Positions 20,871-32,109 are shown, counted from the first letter of the stretch. The stretch is 39,871 nt of DNA from Cyanophora paradoxa (GCA_004431415.1 QPMI01000636.1:1-39871); one strand, 5' to 3'. Program-made: numbers and translations. The notes: generated from the sequence alone by a model not told the origin.

Positions 20871-22640
20871 TTGCTGCCTAGGAGCGCATCTCATCGCCTA
20901 GGTGCGCATCTCATCGCGTCGCTGTACCGGGCTTCGGAAAACTCCGATCGCACTACAGCAAGACTAAGCACACTCAGAAGAGCTCAAGATGCTTACGGAT
21001 GGTCGAGATGCTCCACGCCGATGTTTTCAAACTGCGCCGTGTACCCCCGGGGGGGAAGAACCTGGAGCAGCGGTGCGAACCACGCCATGCAGCGGTCAGA
21101 GCGACTGCGGTGCGAATGTCAGAAGTGTCAAGGCAAGTTAGTGCGTCCTGAGGTTTTCAATGCACATCAACTGCTAGCGCACACCGGATTCAGTAGCAGC
21201 GATCGGCAAGTCGAGTGCCCTTGCTCGCGCTGCAATGGAAAGCGCGTCTCGTCTTGGGTGCAAAGGATACATTTGCACCTAGACAAATATGGATCCAGTC
21301 TAGTAGAGCAAGCTGCCCGGAGAGCTCCTGTAAGCGATTTCGTTCCTTTCGTAGCCGAAGTTCTTGACGTACCGATCCCGACAATTTCGGTTCGAGCGGC
21401 ACTAAGAAGACGACGATTAGCAGCCCCGGCAGCACTTCAAGGCAACGAGCGACAAACAGATTCCAATTCGAAGCGCAAACGTGTCAACAATAAAGCCGCT
21501 CGTATGCTGCGAAGGCTGGGTAGATATACTGATCGTATTGGTCCTCAAGAAAACGGCAATGAACCTGGACATGAATCCAATATCGTCGATGCATCGATGG
21601 CGATGATCATGCTCATGAGGCTTTCGACGACCCAGCCGCAGAGGAAGGCCAAGCGGACGACATACGTGCAGACCCAGCTAGGGCGGATCAAGTGGATTAT
21701 GGCCTAGAGTCGGATCAGGACGCAGCGCTCGACGGCTCAGATGATGAATGCACTACCAACAGGCAGAATTTTTATTCTGAGCCTCTTTTTGAGGGCTGTA
21801 AAGTGTCGGTGCGTGCTGGAGCATTCAATACATTGCTTGATATTGGCTGTATTGGCTTTTTAACTGTTCTCTAGCGCATGGATTACATCACTTTTTGCCT
21901 CGCATTGAAGAAACGCTTTACACAAGCACCTGTTGAGATGTTTGCATCAATCAACGCGGCTGTGTCTCTCATCATTGAGGGCCAACAAACTGCAACGAGG
22001 CAGCTCGGGTCTTGGAAGAGAATGATTAGAGAAATCCAAGAATTCGTAGCGGTAAATAATCAACCACTTTCAATTTTCGTGTTCGAAACGTTAACATTTC
22101 CCTGCTCAGCCTTCCATCACTTTCAGGACATGTGGGTATAAAGAGACAAAGCACAAGGTGGCGATTTGCAAGACAGTCTGGATCGAAGACGGAACTGTTC
22201 CTCCAAATACAGTCTGCGAGTGTGGCCATTCAACCTATGCCGATGGTGTGGTGGGCTTCTTTTTTGATCCGACCCGGAGTTTTCAGCAGCTACTGAACAG
22301 TCCTTCGTATTATCCCCGGTTCCAGTGCGTTGATTTCGATTCTGTCGGTGCGGCCACGGCTGATCAAATTTACACAACGGCGTCCAGTTACGGCGTTCGA
22401 GCAATACAGATTGGGGCGATCGTGTTCCAGATTACTATTTGCGGTCGCAAGAATCCGAAACCCAACATCTCACTGGCGACTTTGTTCAATCAAGACTTTT
22501 CTCTTCTCTTCACGAGGAGGGCTGTGTGCGAATTTCGGACGGTCTTGGAGTTGTGTGCGCATACTCTACAGATTCCGCAGTGACGCACAGCTGGTCATTT
22601 CCACACCTACAGCTTATTCTGAAAACTGGACTCTAATGTC
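20871..22640 (+). CDS. Tnp2-like (EnSpm/CACTA) transposase, N-terminal exons
   Basis: The first exon, with probable start ATG at 21087, encodes paired cysteine motifs: CECQKC, then an H-x(3)-H stretch, then CPCSRCNGKRVSSWV followed by HLHLDKYG. The C-x-C-x2-C ... H..H..YG arrangement is what the N-terminal zinc cluster of Tnp2-type transposases looks like. Past a basic region (RKRVNNKAARMLRRLGRY) an acidic stretch (SDQDAALDGSDDE) leads into EPLFEGCKVSVRAGAFNTLL at about 21780-21840, also typical of the family. Later exons carry a second cysteine cluster, CGYKETKHKVAIC ... CECGHSTYAD, at 22131-22240. Phases between exons are only partly resolved. I did not find the DDE catalytic core, which would lie further downstream. 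The assignment rests on motif recognition and proximity to the CACTG element. Confidence 0.5.
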
Positions 22641-25275
22641 GTGTTTCTAGGTCCCACGGCGGCTCTTTCACCCTGTGTTTGTGATACCTATGTCTGCGCA
22701 TCCTAATTGGCGGTGCGTGATCATTATCTCGCTTTCCGCTTTTTCGCCACTTGTCTCACCCGTTTCGCTCAGAACAGCAATGCAACGCCTTGTTTTTCTC
22801 ATGGATGGGAAGCCGAGAAACTTCGATGGAATGTTCCGCGTATTCCTTACACCGTGGCTTGTTGCCAACCAGCCGCCGCCCCAGGAGTCCCCGCTCCCGA
22901 AAGCCAAGGGTTTGCATGCCTTATAATCTGTCTCTTTCTTTCAATCATTCAATACCGTTGAGCAGAGTGGGGTTTTGCAATCCTCTCACCGGCAAAACTG
23001 ACAAAGCATATTTCACAATGGCTCTCAATATCGATGACCTCCCCGGATGCGCAACGGCATTTATGATAAGTTCGCGTAACGCATCCTTGCGCGGCTTTGT
23101 ATTCCGGGACAGAAACCTAAACTTTCTGCAGCGTCGCACAGTGGCGAGCACGGCCATCCGCTTCGGAAGGTGGATTTCTGGAAAGCGCAGAGCAAAACCG
23201 CCGGGAAAAACATGTTTCAAGCACACGATCTCCCGCTCAAACACTGGATGCGGGAGTTGTGCGTACTGACCAAGGATCATGATAGACCCCCATCTGCCCG
23301 AACGGACTACTGCATGGTGCATCGAGCCGACGGACTGAAACGTTCCCACTGCAGCTGTTCTGACACCCTTCGGTACAGCGAGCCGACGGACATGCTGTAG
23401 AGATCCAACGCCAAAGATGGTTTCGGAAAGAGATTACGCAAACAGCTTTTGTTCAATTTGTGAAAACGAAAACCTTCGGTAAACCTTTTAGAATGGATAT
23501 AAGTGAACATCCTTCGAACGCGCCGTCCATTGAATTGTCTCTGACCAGGCGTTCAAGGCTTGCCGACTTTAGCGGAATGGCCACACTTTCGGCTCGGCCC
23601 CCTATGCGACTTCAGCGAGAGCGACTGGGAGTTCCTGCGGCATGGCGAGCTGAATTTCGACATGGGTGTTGACCGTTCAGGGGCGCGGCATACTGACGAA
23701 TTCCACCTCGTCAAAAACCGTCTGGCGGATGTCTTCAACTATCTTCGCGGCAACGCGAATAATGGTGATAAGCTCAGTCCTACCTCGATTCAGTGTGTCG
23801 TTGCATCTTCCAACTTCCATTCGTGGTTGATTTGCAACGTACAACCACTAACTTAATTACTTTCGTCAATGCGAAGGTTAAGCATCAACATGGATGTTCT
23901 TGTCCTTTACAGGGCGCCAAGCGAAGCGGAAATACGCTGCGCAGAGCAAAAGATGGAAAAGGATCGGCGACTTTACGAAGCAGCTCTCCGAAATGGCAAG
24001 CCTCCTCCACGCCAGCCAGTCGACCTTGTCGCGGAACTCGAAGATAACGCGCCGTTTGCCTGGGAAGCCACTGAACGGCTGTACGATGCTATCGAGCGTG
24101 TTGCAAGGCGCGCACGATATCCGCACTTTTCAGGAACAACGGTAAGAATTAAATTCGCCAGACCCAATTTAAGTGAAGTTCGCAATTACAAATCGAGAAG
24201 AGCGAACTTTGATGTTTATAATTAGGACTAGCAGGAGTAACCATGTGTGCAGATGGACGAACCGTCGTTTTTACGGACTGGACGAAACTTTCAAAAGTTC
24301 GCTATTGCAGACGTGGCAGGCGACATTCTTCGCATGTGTCTTGATGCGGATATGGATAAACAGAATTGCCTCTATCGGATCCTCGTAATCAATCAACTGG
24401 ACGTCCTGCACGGCATTGGATCGAAGGTAACGTTGAGAAAGCAAAGGCTCCGACACGTCCGTGACGTTGTAACAGATTGTTTATCCGGACTTCTTGCTTG
24501 AACTCCGCAAACTAGCAGTTCTTACAAGGGGTGCCGAACGTCACTACGTACCCGTGCCGTTCTGGACAATGTATGCAGCTCTCGTTGTTGATGCGTGCGC
24601 GAACCATTGGCTGTAGCTTGCCTGCAATCGGCTTAAATGTGCGAAGAGTGGACGGATGCATCGAGCTGGGGCCGGCGCCAGCAGTTTCTTCCCGTGGAAC
24701 GGAGCGGGGCGGTCACAATGTGAAAGTTACTGCAGGAATCGGGGCACAATCATCTCTGATAACGAGTGCGGCCCGACGAACGCAGGCAAGTTGTGAAAAT
24801 ATCTATTGCAATGCATATTGAATTTCGGTATTGGAGACGTTTGAACGGATTTTGTTTGCAGGAAATGGGAGCCCTTGCCGTCCTGCAGCATGCAACAAGC
24901 GAGTTCTTGAACAAAATTCCACACCTTCTTGACACGGAAAAAGCCGGTGCCATTCGGAAGGGCAAACGTGGCTACAGCTACGATATTCACACAGCTGGCG
25001 TCGAATACAGTAAGAAAACCAAACCAGAGCTGGGGTTCATTCTTGAAGGAAGGTTCGAAATTCGAATTCGCAATTGCCGCCGCCAGCTGCAGATCTAGAG
25101 TCTAGATCTGCCCCACATTGATGACAAACTCGCATTAATTCTGCACAGTGATGACAATCACGATGAAGAGTACGGTGGCTTAATCTCTTCGTTTTGCGAG
25201 CGGGAGGAGCTGTTCGGAAATCCCCGTATCTGGCCGTTTTCTTCGACCTCTACGTTGACGAGCGAGAGCGATTCA
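22641..25275 (+). CDS. Downstream plus-strand exons, product unrecognised
   Basis: Several plus-strand stretches have clear coding character and good splice sites. They include ALNIDDLPGCATAFMISSRN (about 23030), LGPLCDFSESDWEFLRHGEL (about 23590) and APSEAEIRCAEQKMEKDRRL after a 36-nt intron ending at 23909. Others are MDEPSFLRTGRNFQKFAIAD from 24253 (the acceptor before it is GTGTGCAG), FLLELRKLAVLTRGAERHYV (about 24500), EMGALAVLQHATSEFLNKIP from 24862 after TTGTTTGCAG, and an Asp/Glu-rich end stopping at 25277. One candidate intron at about 25053-25110 contains the dispersed AGATCTAGAG motif. The exons may continue the transposase or form a second gene; I cannot assign a function. A minus-strand frame at 22945-23349 also looks protein-like, so strand is not certain there. 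Confidence 0.4.
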
Positions 25276-25338
25276 TAGAGACTAAAGGCACCTGGTTCGA
25301 ACCATCCGGATATCGATCCGCCCCTTGTTTGTTTCTTC

Positions 25339-26064
25339 GTGATCATGATCAGCATGCGCACCCAGGCCGAGCTGGGAATACACGATAGAACCTGTATTGC
25401 CGGAGGCTGGGCCCTGGCGTCCGATGGATCCGCACTTCTCCAGCATGCCTCGAGAATGGATTGGCGTCCCACCTCGAAAGGGAACTATGTATCCTTGCTT
25501 TTACGCCAACCACCACCTGTTCATTTCCAGCGAACTCTCAACCGACAAGCACGACAGCTCATTCATGTCCTTTATCGCGATGGTTCCCCGACGGCAGCTC
25601 TGCGACGAGGGGGGCCATCCCTACCCTATCATTCCCTCGGGCGAATGGGTTACCTCAGCGCCGAGGAGATCCAAGCGCATCCTGACCGGCGAGAGCCGGT
25701 CCGGCGCTATGCTCGTGCCAGAGGCCTTTTCGAGTTCGCCCACGCAAAGGCACCCGGGGGTGCGTTTCGCATCATTCGAGCTGCGGTCTACCCCTTCTCA
25801 GCTTGCTCGTTTATGCCCAACTTGAACTGCGACCGAATCGACATCACCAAAGAGGACCCTCTCTGTCGTTGGGTGTGGCCTGACACCATCGAGCCTTGGC
25901 GCCTGATGCCTCTCCCCGACCACACATCGTCGCAATTCGAGCGTGTGCTCCCTAACCCAACAATCGATCACCTTATCAGAGCTCAGCAGTGCTTCCCAGA
26001 TAAGGGAGAGGTTAGGAACTTTCTTGGCGAGCGGCTGCCGTTCACGTCCCTGCGTAAAACGTAG
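25339..26064 (+). CDS. Open frame(s) of unknown product
   Basis: A 241-codon frame runs from 25339 to a stop at 26064. Its C-terminal part (NLNCDRIDITKEDPLCRWVW, then IDHLIRAQQCFPDKGEVRNF) looks like real protein. In the first half, a second frame from 25397 (KGTMYPCFYANHHLFISSEL, then FMSFIAMVPRRQLCDEGG) looks better. Either an unseen intron or a one-base indel may join the two. Base composition is more C-rich than in the neighbouring exons, and a GATCATGATC palindrome lies at the start. No family is recognised. Confidence 0.4.
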   Translation: MIMISMRTQAELGIHDRTCIAGGWALASDGSALLQHASRMDWRPTSKGNYVSLLLRQPPPVHFQRTLNRQARQLIHVLYRDGSPTAALRRGGPSLPYHSLGRMGYLSAEEIQAHPDRREPVRRYARARGLFEFAHAKAPGGAFRIIRAAVYPFSACSFMPNLNCDRIDITKEDPLCRWVWPDTIEPWRLMPLPDHTSSQFERVLPNPTIDHLIRAQQCFPDKGEVRNFLGERLPFTSLRKT

Positions 26065-26143
26065 CCTACAGCTGCATGCGCAAGACGTCATTTATGCAAA
26101 TAATTAGCTTGTAACAAATTTATTATTTCTTGTGGCCTGCGGC

Positions 26144-26396
26144 ATGCAGCCGCAGAGCCTCGGAGGCCCGGGCCTTTCGGATCCGGTCCTGGTGATAAAG
26201 CACACAATCATGATTCTTCTGATCATGAGCCCTTCGAGCTCGTGATCATGAAGCCTCAGGCCTCGGTACCAGGGCGACTCGGCGAGCTCGACGCATGGCC
26301 AGTCATGATCAAAAAGCTCGTGTCTCGTAGCAAGCAACCCTCCGGGCCCAGCCTAGAAGACACACGGCGCTGATGATGGGAGCTCGAGCCTCGAGA
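26144..26396 (+). repeat. 253-bp duplication, copy 1
   Basis: Repeated at 26571-26823 with a constant offset of 427 bp and a single visible substitution (CCCTTCGAG versus CCCATCGAG). It is rich in GATCATGATC, GAGCTC and CCTCGAG palindromes. The long minus-strand frame inside it is present in both copies but has no splice context or recognisable motif. Confidence 0.85.
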
Positions 26397-26570
26397 AAGC
26401 CTCAGGCCTCCTTTGAGGCCCAGGGACATGCGCTGGTCATAGACTCTAGATCTGAGAGCCTCGGAGCTCGAGCTTGTGATCATGTGCATCGGATCATGAC
26501 GCCGCTGAGCCTCACTGGGCTCAGGCCTCGGCAGCTCCCTTTGAGGCTCCGGATCCCTGATCATGACTTA

Positions 26571-26823
26571 ATGCAGCCGCAGAGCCTCGGAGGCCCGGGC
26601 CTTTCGGATCCGGTCCTGGTGATAAAGCACACAATCATGATTCTTCTGATCATGAGCCCATCGAGCTCGTGATCATGAAGCCTCAGGCCTCGGTACCAGG
26701 GCGACTCGGCGAGCTCGACGCATGGCCAGTCATGATCAAAAAGCTCGTGTCTCGTAGCAAGCAACCCTCCGGGCCCAGCCTAGAAGACACACGGCGCTGA
26801 TGATGGGAGCTCGAGCCTCGAGA
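26571..26823 (+). repeat. 253-bp duplication, copy 2
   Basis: The second copy of 26144-26396, same orientation, separated by 174 bp that are also rich in palindromic words and CTCAGGCCT motifs. After it, 26824-27040 holds no recognised gene. Confidence 0.85.
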
Positions 26824-27039
26824 TCCGCATGATGGGCCGGAGCCACTAGGACGATTAATATTTAATTATGCCTCTGTCCCCTCATGATCAGCGAGGACGG
26901 CTTATGCACATGATGATCATGACGTGCGTGCATGCGCGTGCACGTGTGAATGCCTGCAGGCGCAGTTGCTTCCTCATCAATTCAAATCTATTACTTCCTA
27001 ATTCCTCAAAAAGCTACTCTCCTAATTCCTAATAAAGCT

Positions 27040-27790
27040 ACATTCTCCCCTACACATAGATGCGATTCGGCCTTTTGCAATTGGGTCGGCGGCACTCGGG
27101 CATTTGCATATTTGCTCTTGGCTGCTGTCGTCGAGGGGTTCCGACTGGAGGCCCGGAGGTCGTGAATTCGAAGAATGTGGGAATGTGACTACGTCAAGCA
27201 CGTACCGAATACTTCCACGTGAGGGGATCACCTGGCTCAATGTCTAACAAAGCATAAAACCCAAAACGATATCTGTCACCAACCATCACTGGTCGAAGCT
27301 CGACGTTCGGTTTGCAGCTGTGATTCTGCAGCACTGGCCAGCCCCGGCTGCCATATCCAGCAACCTGCACGCGCAGGCCTGTTCAAGCAAGTAGGAAGGG
27401 TACTTGTAATTGGAAGAAAGAACGGAATAACCAGTTGAGAAGATGTTTCAGTCGAACATGCGTTGTGAGCCGCGTAGCTTTCGACCGGGAACTTGCTCTG
27501 GACCTGTTGCATTTGTTCCCCAGAAGCTCTCCCAAAAACATGCCTGCTCGTATTCTGGGGGCCCACTTCGGGTTCCGGATGCCAACACCACAGTCATTCT
27601 GCTCGTCGAAAACTTCCACGGAAATACTTGAAGACTGACCCACGATCTTGAAGTTCCGATTTCCGCAATCGGTAGTGCCATAAGAGCAGTTGAAAGGAGT
27701 GCACTGGTATTCGGAAACAATGTTGTGGCAAGCAGGAGAATCGCGGCAAAGAAGCAGACGTGACCCCGTGGCCCGAAGCAGACGCAGCAA
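27040..27790 (-). CDS. SET-domain protein (lysine methyltransferase-like)
   Basis: The exon from 27703 (acceptor after ATACCAG) encodes a cysteine-rich lead-in, CTPFNCSYGTTDCGNRNFK. Next come VEVFDEQNDCGVGI and RAGMFLGELLG, matching the first strands of a SET domain (the kG.G+ and GE motifs). Beyond an intron near 27350-27400 comes VLQNHSCKPNVELRPVMVGD and then IEPGDPLTWKYS, ending at a GTACGT donor at 27205. NHSC contributes to the cofactor and active-site knot of SET domains, and L-T-W-K-Y-S corresponds to the usual ELTYDY tail, so the methyltransferase fold is well supported. A cysteine-containing tail (ICKCPS, about 27090) could be post-SET. The substrate is unknown. The joins in the middle of the domain are not fully resolved. 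A further upstream exon fragment lies at about 27760-27790. Confidence 0.75.
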
Positions 27791-27863
27791 TCATGGCTCA
27801 GTTGTTCTCTCACTGCCGCGCGGAACAGCGCGGTCAAAAATCGAACAGCGCTAGAACAACGCT

Positions 27864-28925
27864 CACGAACCGGCTTTTGGAATATGTGGAAACTGGAAGT
27901 TAGAATTGTAAGCCTTGATAACCTCATTCATCCGCTTTTTTGCCAGCTCCGATCCATCATGTGAAATTCGGGCCTGGTTTGGAGGGCGAGTATGATAAAG
28001 TTTCTGAACGTGTTCCAGGATGTGCGGAGAGGACTCAATTCTGGAGTTCTGAGCTCGGACTTCCGAGATGTACCTGCAAACGAGCACATGAAAAGGAAGA
28101 ATACGAAGCTGAACCCTCCCGAACCTGAGTTCAAGTTCTTTGATGTGCTCTTCAGGGGAAGCCGTGATATCGTGATTGATGAAACGCGCCATAAGGTGCA
28201 GAGTAAGTTTCTCCTTGAATTCTTCGAGAGAAATCGGATACGTGTACGAAGCCTGCTTCTCGTATTCTTCCTCATGCAGCTGCCCTGTTGGGTACCACAT
28301 CTGCAACGTCGGAGGCCTAACGGCGCCAGACGCGTCGAGAATGTCGTTCAGACATTCAGACAACTGGAGTAAGAAGTCGCCTGCATGGACTCCGCACTGC
28401 CGTTAAGCCTTCAGTACCGGTAAATTTCAGCAATGCGAGCAATTGAAATGCCGACCGACAATGTGAACGCGTCCTGAGCAGTTGACGTGGAGCAGGGAAA
28501 TAAATCGATTCGACAGACACGGTCCTCAAGTCGTGTTTCCGGCAACCAGCGGTCACATCCTCGCATGCTCGAAAGCATCTCACCAGCGATGACAGCCGAG
28601 TTTTGAAAGTAGGTCCCAAGAGAATCGTAAAAACCATTCCCGGCCCATCCGAGAAACTCAAAAGCACGTGAGCAGTCCTTTGCGATGAAAAAAATAAGCG
28701 AAACGATATTGTTATACGTTAAAAGAAATAGATTACCAGTGGAATGCCTCTTCCAATACGAAGGCGACCCCGGGCGCTGGTTTGCGGTGCCGTTCCAGAG
28801 ATGCAATCTTGGAGACAATGCTCTCAACGACATTTCCATGGAATTCTAGGGGTCGGATTCCAAGTTGACGCATCAACTGTTTCGCACCAACAATCTCCAA
28901 AACTGTTTATAATTATGCTCGAAAT
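27864..28925 (-). CDS. Exons between the DOT1-like and SET parts, product unrecognised
   Basis: Three strongly coding minus-strand stretches. The first (28745-28900) contains LMRQLGIRPLEFHGNVVESI and ends at a GTAATC donor. The second (28430-28685) contains SRAFEFLGWAGNGFYDSLGT and LPETRLEDRVCRIDLFPC. The third (27864-28363) contains PPTLQMWYPTGQLHEEEYEK, EFKEKLTLHLMARFINHDIT and ELAKKRMNEVIKAYNSNFQF. I recognise no family. One junction (28744/28685) is off by one base, which may reflect a missing or extra base in a run. The stretches lie in line with the DOT1-like exons upstream and the SET exons downstream, on the same strand and without an obvious terminal stop between, so all may be one gene. 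Confidence 0.5.
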
Positions 28926-28964
28926 TAGGCAATGGAAGACTTGAGATGATCATTACGCACAATT

Positions 28965-31390
28965 CTGCATGTGGATGTCATTGAAAGGGTCACCCAGCGT
29001 GTGCTCTGGAAGAAAAGCGAAGCCTCCCGTGAATTCCGGCAACTCCGGCACGTCAGCAAGCGGACGCTCAAGTCGTTCTGGTTCGAGGCGAAACACGTGA
29101 AATGCGTCCACGTTGTACGTTGAGTACAATCCTTGAGGGACAGTTCGTGGCCGAAGCCTTGCCTGCCTTGAAACTGAATCTGAATTCCCGTCGATCACCT
29201 TGTTGGCGCAGCTGAGAATTCCCAGGTAATTGAAACGACCAAGAAGTCTGCAGTGATGCACATCGCGTTCCGACCATGGATGATGGGAAAGTATCTTTTG
29301 GAAAACAGGATGTCAAAACAGCTTTGCTTAGAGTAAAAAAGACAGCAACTTGGACCCACCAGGAAGCCCGAGGCGCACTGAACCGCAAGACGGACGAAGA
29401 TTGATTCGCGAATATCGTGTTCCATCACTTGATCACTAATAACAGCGTGCGTAATTCTGCATTCATCACATTAAACAGAGAAGTAGGTGGAATCCATATG
29501 TAAGAAAAAAGGGAGCTCACCCAGACTTCCGAAGTCGGCAAGCCCGGCTTCGCCGATAACCAGCTCTGTGCGTTGTGTATACGCCTCGAGCAACGCAATC
29601 ACTTCTGGGAATTCGCTGAACATAACGGATCGGCACTGCTGAAGAAAGGATATCTGAAGTTTTTTGAAGCTTGCGAGAAACATCTGCAAGATTTCGAATC
29701 CGACGAGTTTCTTCAGACGAAATGGAAGCTGCCTCTCCATGAGAGCAAATATGAGGCTGAGCTGCCTCAGAACGCCACCTGAACCTGCTCCTATGTCCGC
29801 AATCACAACCTCTGGCGAGTCCAGCTCCAAAGTCGAGTTCCCTTCCGGCAAGACCCCCCGGAAATGAACTCTGCTATCGTTTTGATGTCAACGAGGCCGA
29901 GCTCGCCATAATTCAAAGATCGAGAGAGCGATCCAATGGATGAGGCTTTCATGTTGTCTTGTTTCTTCAGAATGCTGGGCAGACTCTCCTTCCGGATATG
30001 AAAACGCATATCGTACACCGCTCCAGCTTCATCCGCATAGCGACCATTTGTGACAACCTCAGCCGCGAGTTGCCAGCGCCGTGGAAAGTTGTCACATCGA
30101 CTGAATTCAATCATGCCACGGGAGCAAGAAACGACAAGCGGGGCGACTTCGTTTTCTCGCTTCTTGCGCTTCACTGGCTTGTCGCCTTCGAATCACTCAG
30201 AATTAAAAAAACCAGAAACATTTAAGACGCTCGAACCGACATACGGAGCTGAAGCTAAAGATTGGAGGACTCTCGCTGCAGCCTGACGCCTGCCACCGCT
30301 GCTGGCCGTGGTGCGCGATGCACTGGAGTCAACAGATGCGTCTGAGGAATTGGGATCGTCGTTCGCGCCGTATGGCTTCTGGCTGAAGTCTATTGCTGAG
30401 TCGTTTCCGGCTGAACGCGTTCTTTTAATTCCCTGGCCAGGCTCTGGTCCGAAATCAACGCCTGACACGCGGGGTATCAGTTCAGAGATGGAAACATGAG
30501 CCATGATTCATGCATATGCTCACCGGGTATATTCTGAGTAAGGTAAGCCCAAATTTGATGCGTGTTCGGAAGTCGACCAGACGGTGTGCGAGCGGAAGGG
30601 TCCTTCGAATTCTTGATAGCGTACCGGTACCACGACACCCTCCAGTTGCTCAACTGTGGATGCGTTTTAGGCCGATCCGTACTGGGCTGCTGCGGTAGGT
30701 CGCTGCGCATGCTCTTCCGGCGCCGTTTGACGGTGACGGGCCGATGTGCAGCTAAAGGGCGTGGGAACTCATGATCATGATCACGATTCTCATGGCAGGT
30801 TGGCGAATTCCGTGCCGGAGAGCTGTTGGAAGAACTGCTTCCGCCTGGAAGCTGCAGCTGCTCTTCCGCCTGGAATAAGCGCTCGCTTTCGGACTCATCG
30901 CTCGCTGACTGTTCACCGTACGAAAAATCGGTCTTGGTACGATCAAGAGACCGCAAGTGAAGTTTACGAAGTTCCTCGAATCGCCAGGGAGTCTGATCTT
31001 CAGAGCTAGAAGCCAGTCGCTGGCGACCGTCTCGGCATACTTCAATAGGGCACGCGAGCTCGATGTCGAAAGCTTCTTTACCCAATCCAGAAGTTCGGCG
31101 GGGTTTGCCGGATGGCCGACATTCACAGAAGGAAAATTCGCGTTTTCCAGCATATCGAGAACGACATTGGCGGCTTCAGCAGTGATGTCTGATATGACCT
31201 GCAAAGATGATGGGATGACAACAGGTGTGCAGAGAAGGTTGAAGATTACCTTCCTGTGGAGGGCGTCGTCTGTTTTCACACCGAAGGATGCGAAGAAATC
31301 TGTTGGCAGCTGAGGAGCATCGTCGTCGCCGTCACTCGATGAGCTCGAGCTCGAGGAAGCGTACGGTGCTGCATTCGATTAAAAAGCGCG
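28965..31390 (-). CDS. DOT1-like methyltransferase gene (multi-exon)
   Basis: Minus-strand exons from about 31380 down. They open with a Ser-run and acidic segment (SSSDGDDDAPQLPTDFFASF), a 51-nt intron, then AEAANVVLDMLENANFPSVN. Next is a low-complexity, basic and charged middle with RRRKSMRS near 30700 and KRKKRENE near 30165. The catalytic-looking part has NYGEL at 29899-29913, ADIGAGSGG at 29774-29800 and VGFEI shortly after, then MEHDIRESIFVRLA and CASGFLVG near 29380. Order and spacing match DOT1-type (histone H3K79) methyltransferases: YGE, D-x-G-x-G-x-G, G-x-E. The frame between NYGEL and ADIGAG is broken at a six-G run (29854-29859); one more base there would restore it. Exact start, substrate and 3' limit are unknown. 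A generic SAM-dependent methyltransferase is the alternative. Confidence 0.6.
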
Positions 31391-31734
31391 GATGAAGCCC
31401 GAGCACACGGGCAGATGCAGCTTTTCTTTCGCACATGAGAGCGGTGGAGAGAATGCCCTGTTTCCTCGAGCTGCTGCCCGAACCAAGACTGGCGGCGTCC
31501 TCGGAGAACGCGGTGCGACGGAGGGCTGCGAGGATAAGAAGAAGCCCGCACAGTCAAGTTTTAGAATGGCCGCTCACTCTCAGATGGTCAGATTCACGTG
31601 AAGGACTTGGGGGGTCCCAATGCTGCGCGAAGCTCAGATCTAGATTGCTGGAGGACGCTCAAATCGCTGGTTTCTAAGAACGGACGGAGCTCGTGGCACC
31701 AACTGGGCCGGAGGGCAGAAAGGTGTGCGCGGAT

Positions 31735-31880
31735 CCTGGAGCCGGAGGCGGGGGGAGCCGGATAGCGGGGGGAGCCGGATATAAGAAGCAATAAGAAGTA
31801 AGAAGTAAGAGTAAGAAGCTGTAAGCTAAGAAGCTGCGTAGAAAGAAGCTCATTGAAGGGGAAGAAGCTTTTGAAGTAAA
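31735..31880 (+). repeat. Short tandem repeats
   Basis: A GGGGGGAGCCGGATA duplication (about 31748-31782) is followed by several imperfect AGAAGC/AAGTAAGA repeats up to about 31880. The rest of 31390-31960 has some minus-strand coding-like sequence (HELRPFLETSDLSVLQQS near 31660) that I cannot place in a gene. Confidence 0.6.
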
Positions 31881-32109
31881 GAAGCTCTAGACACAGCAAT
31901 TGCAAGCAGGCAGCCAACCACGTGCACGGACCGAGCTCGTACGGCACTGCGATGGAAGCTCAGATTTCAAAGCGAAGGTATGGCGTGAGGTTGCCTTGAG
32001 TAAGAAAGGCTTCCCGCTCTGGTTCTGGTCCTGTACATGTGGCCACGCGTGTGTGAAGGGCGTGCATAGCGTATCCACATGTACATGCACGTACCGCGGC
32101 CGGTACGCC

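Noticed and set aside
26104-26764. Duplicated minus-strand frame (LATRHELFDHDW...) in the 253-bp repeat
   Set aside because: It is present twice only because the DNA is duplicated. It is built largely from palindromic GATCATGATC words, and no splice sites or homology were seen.
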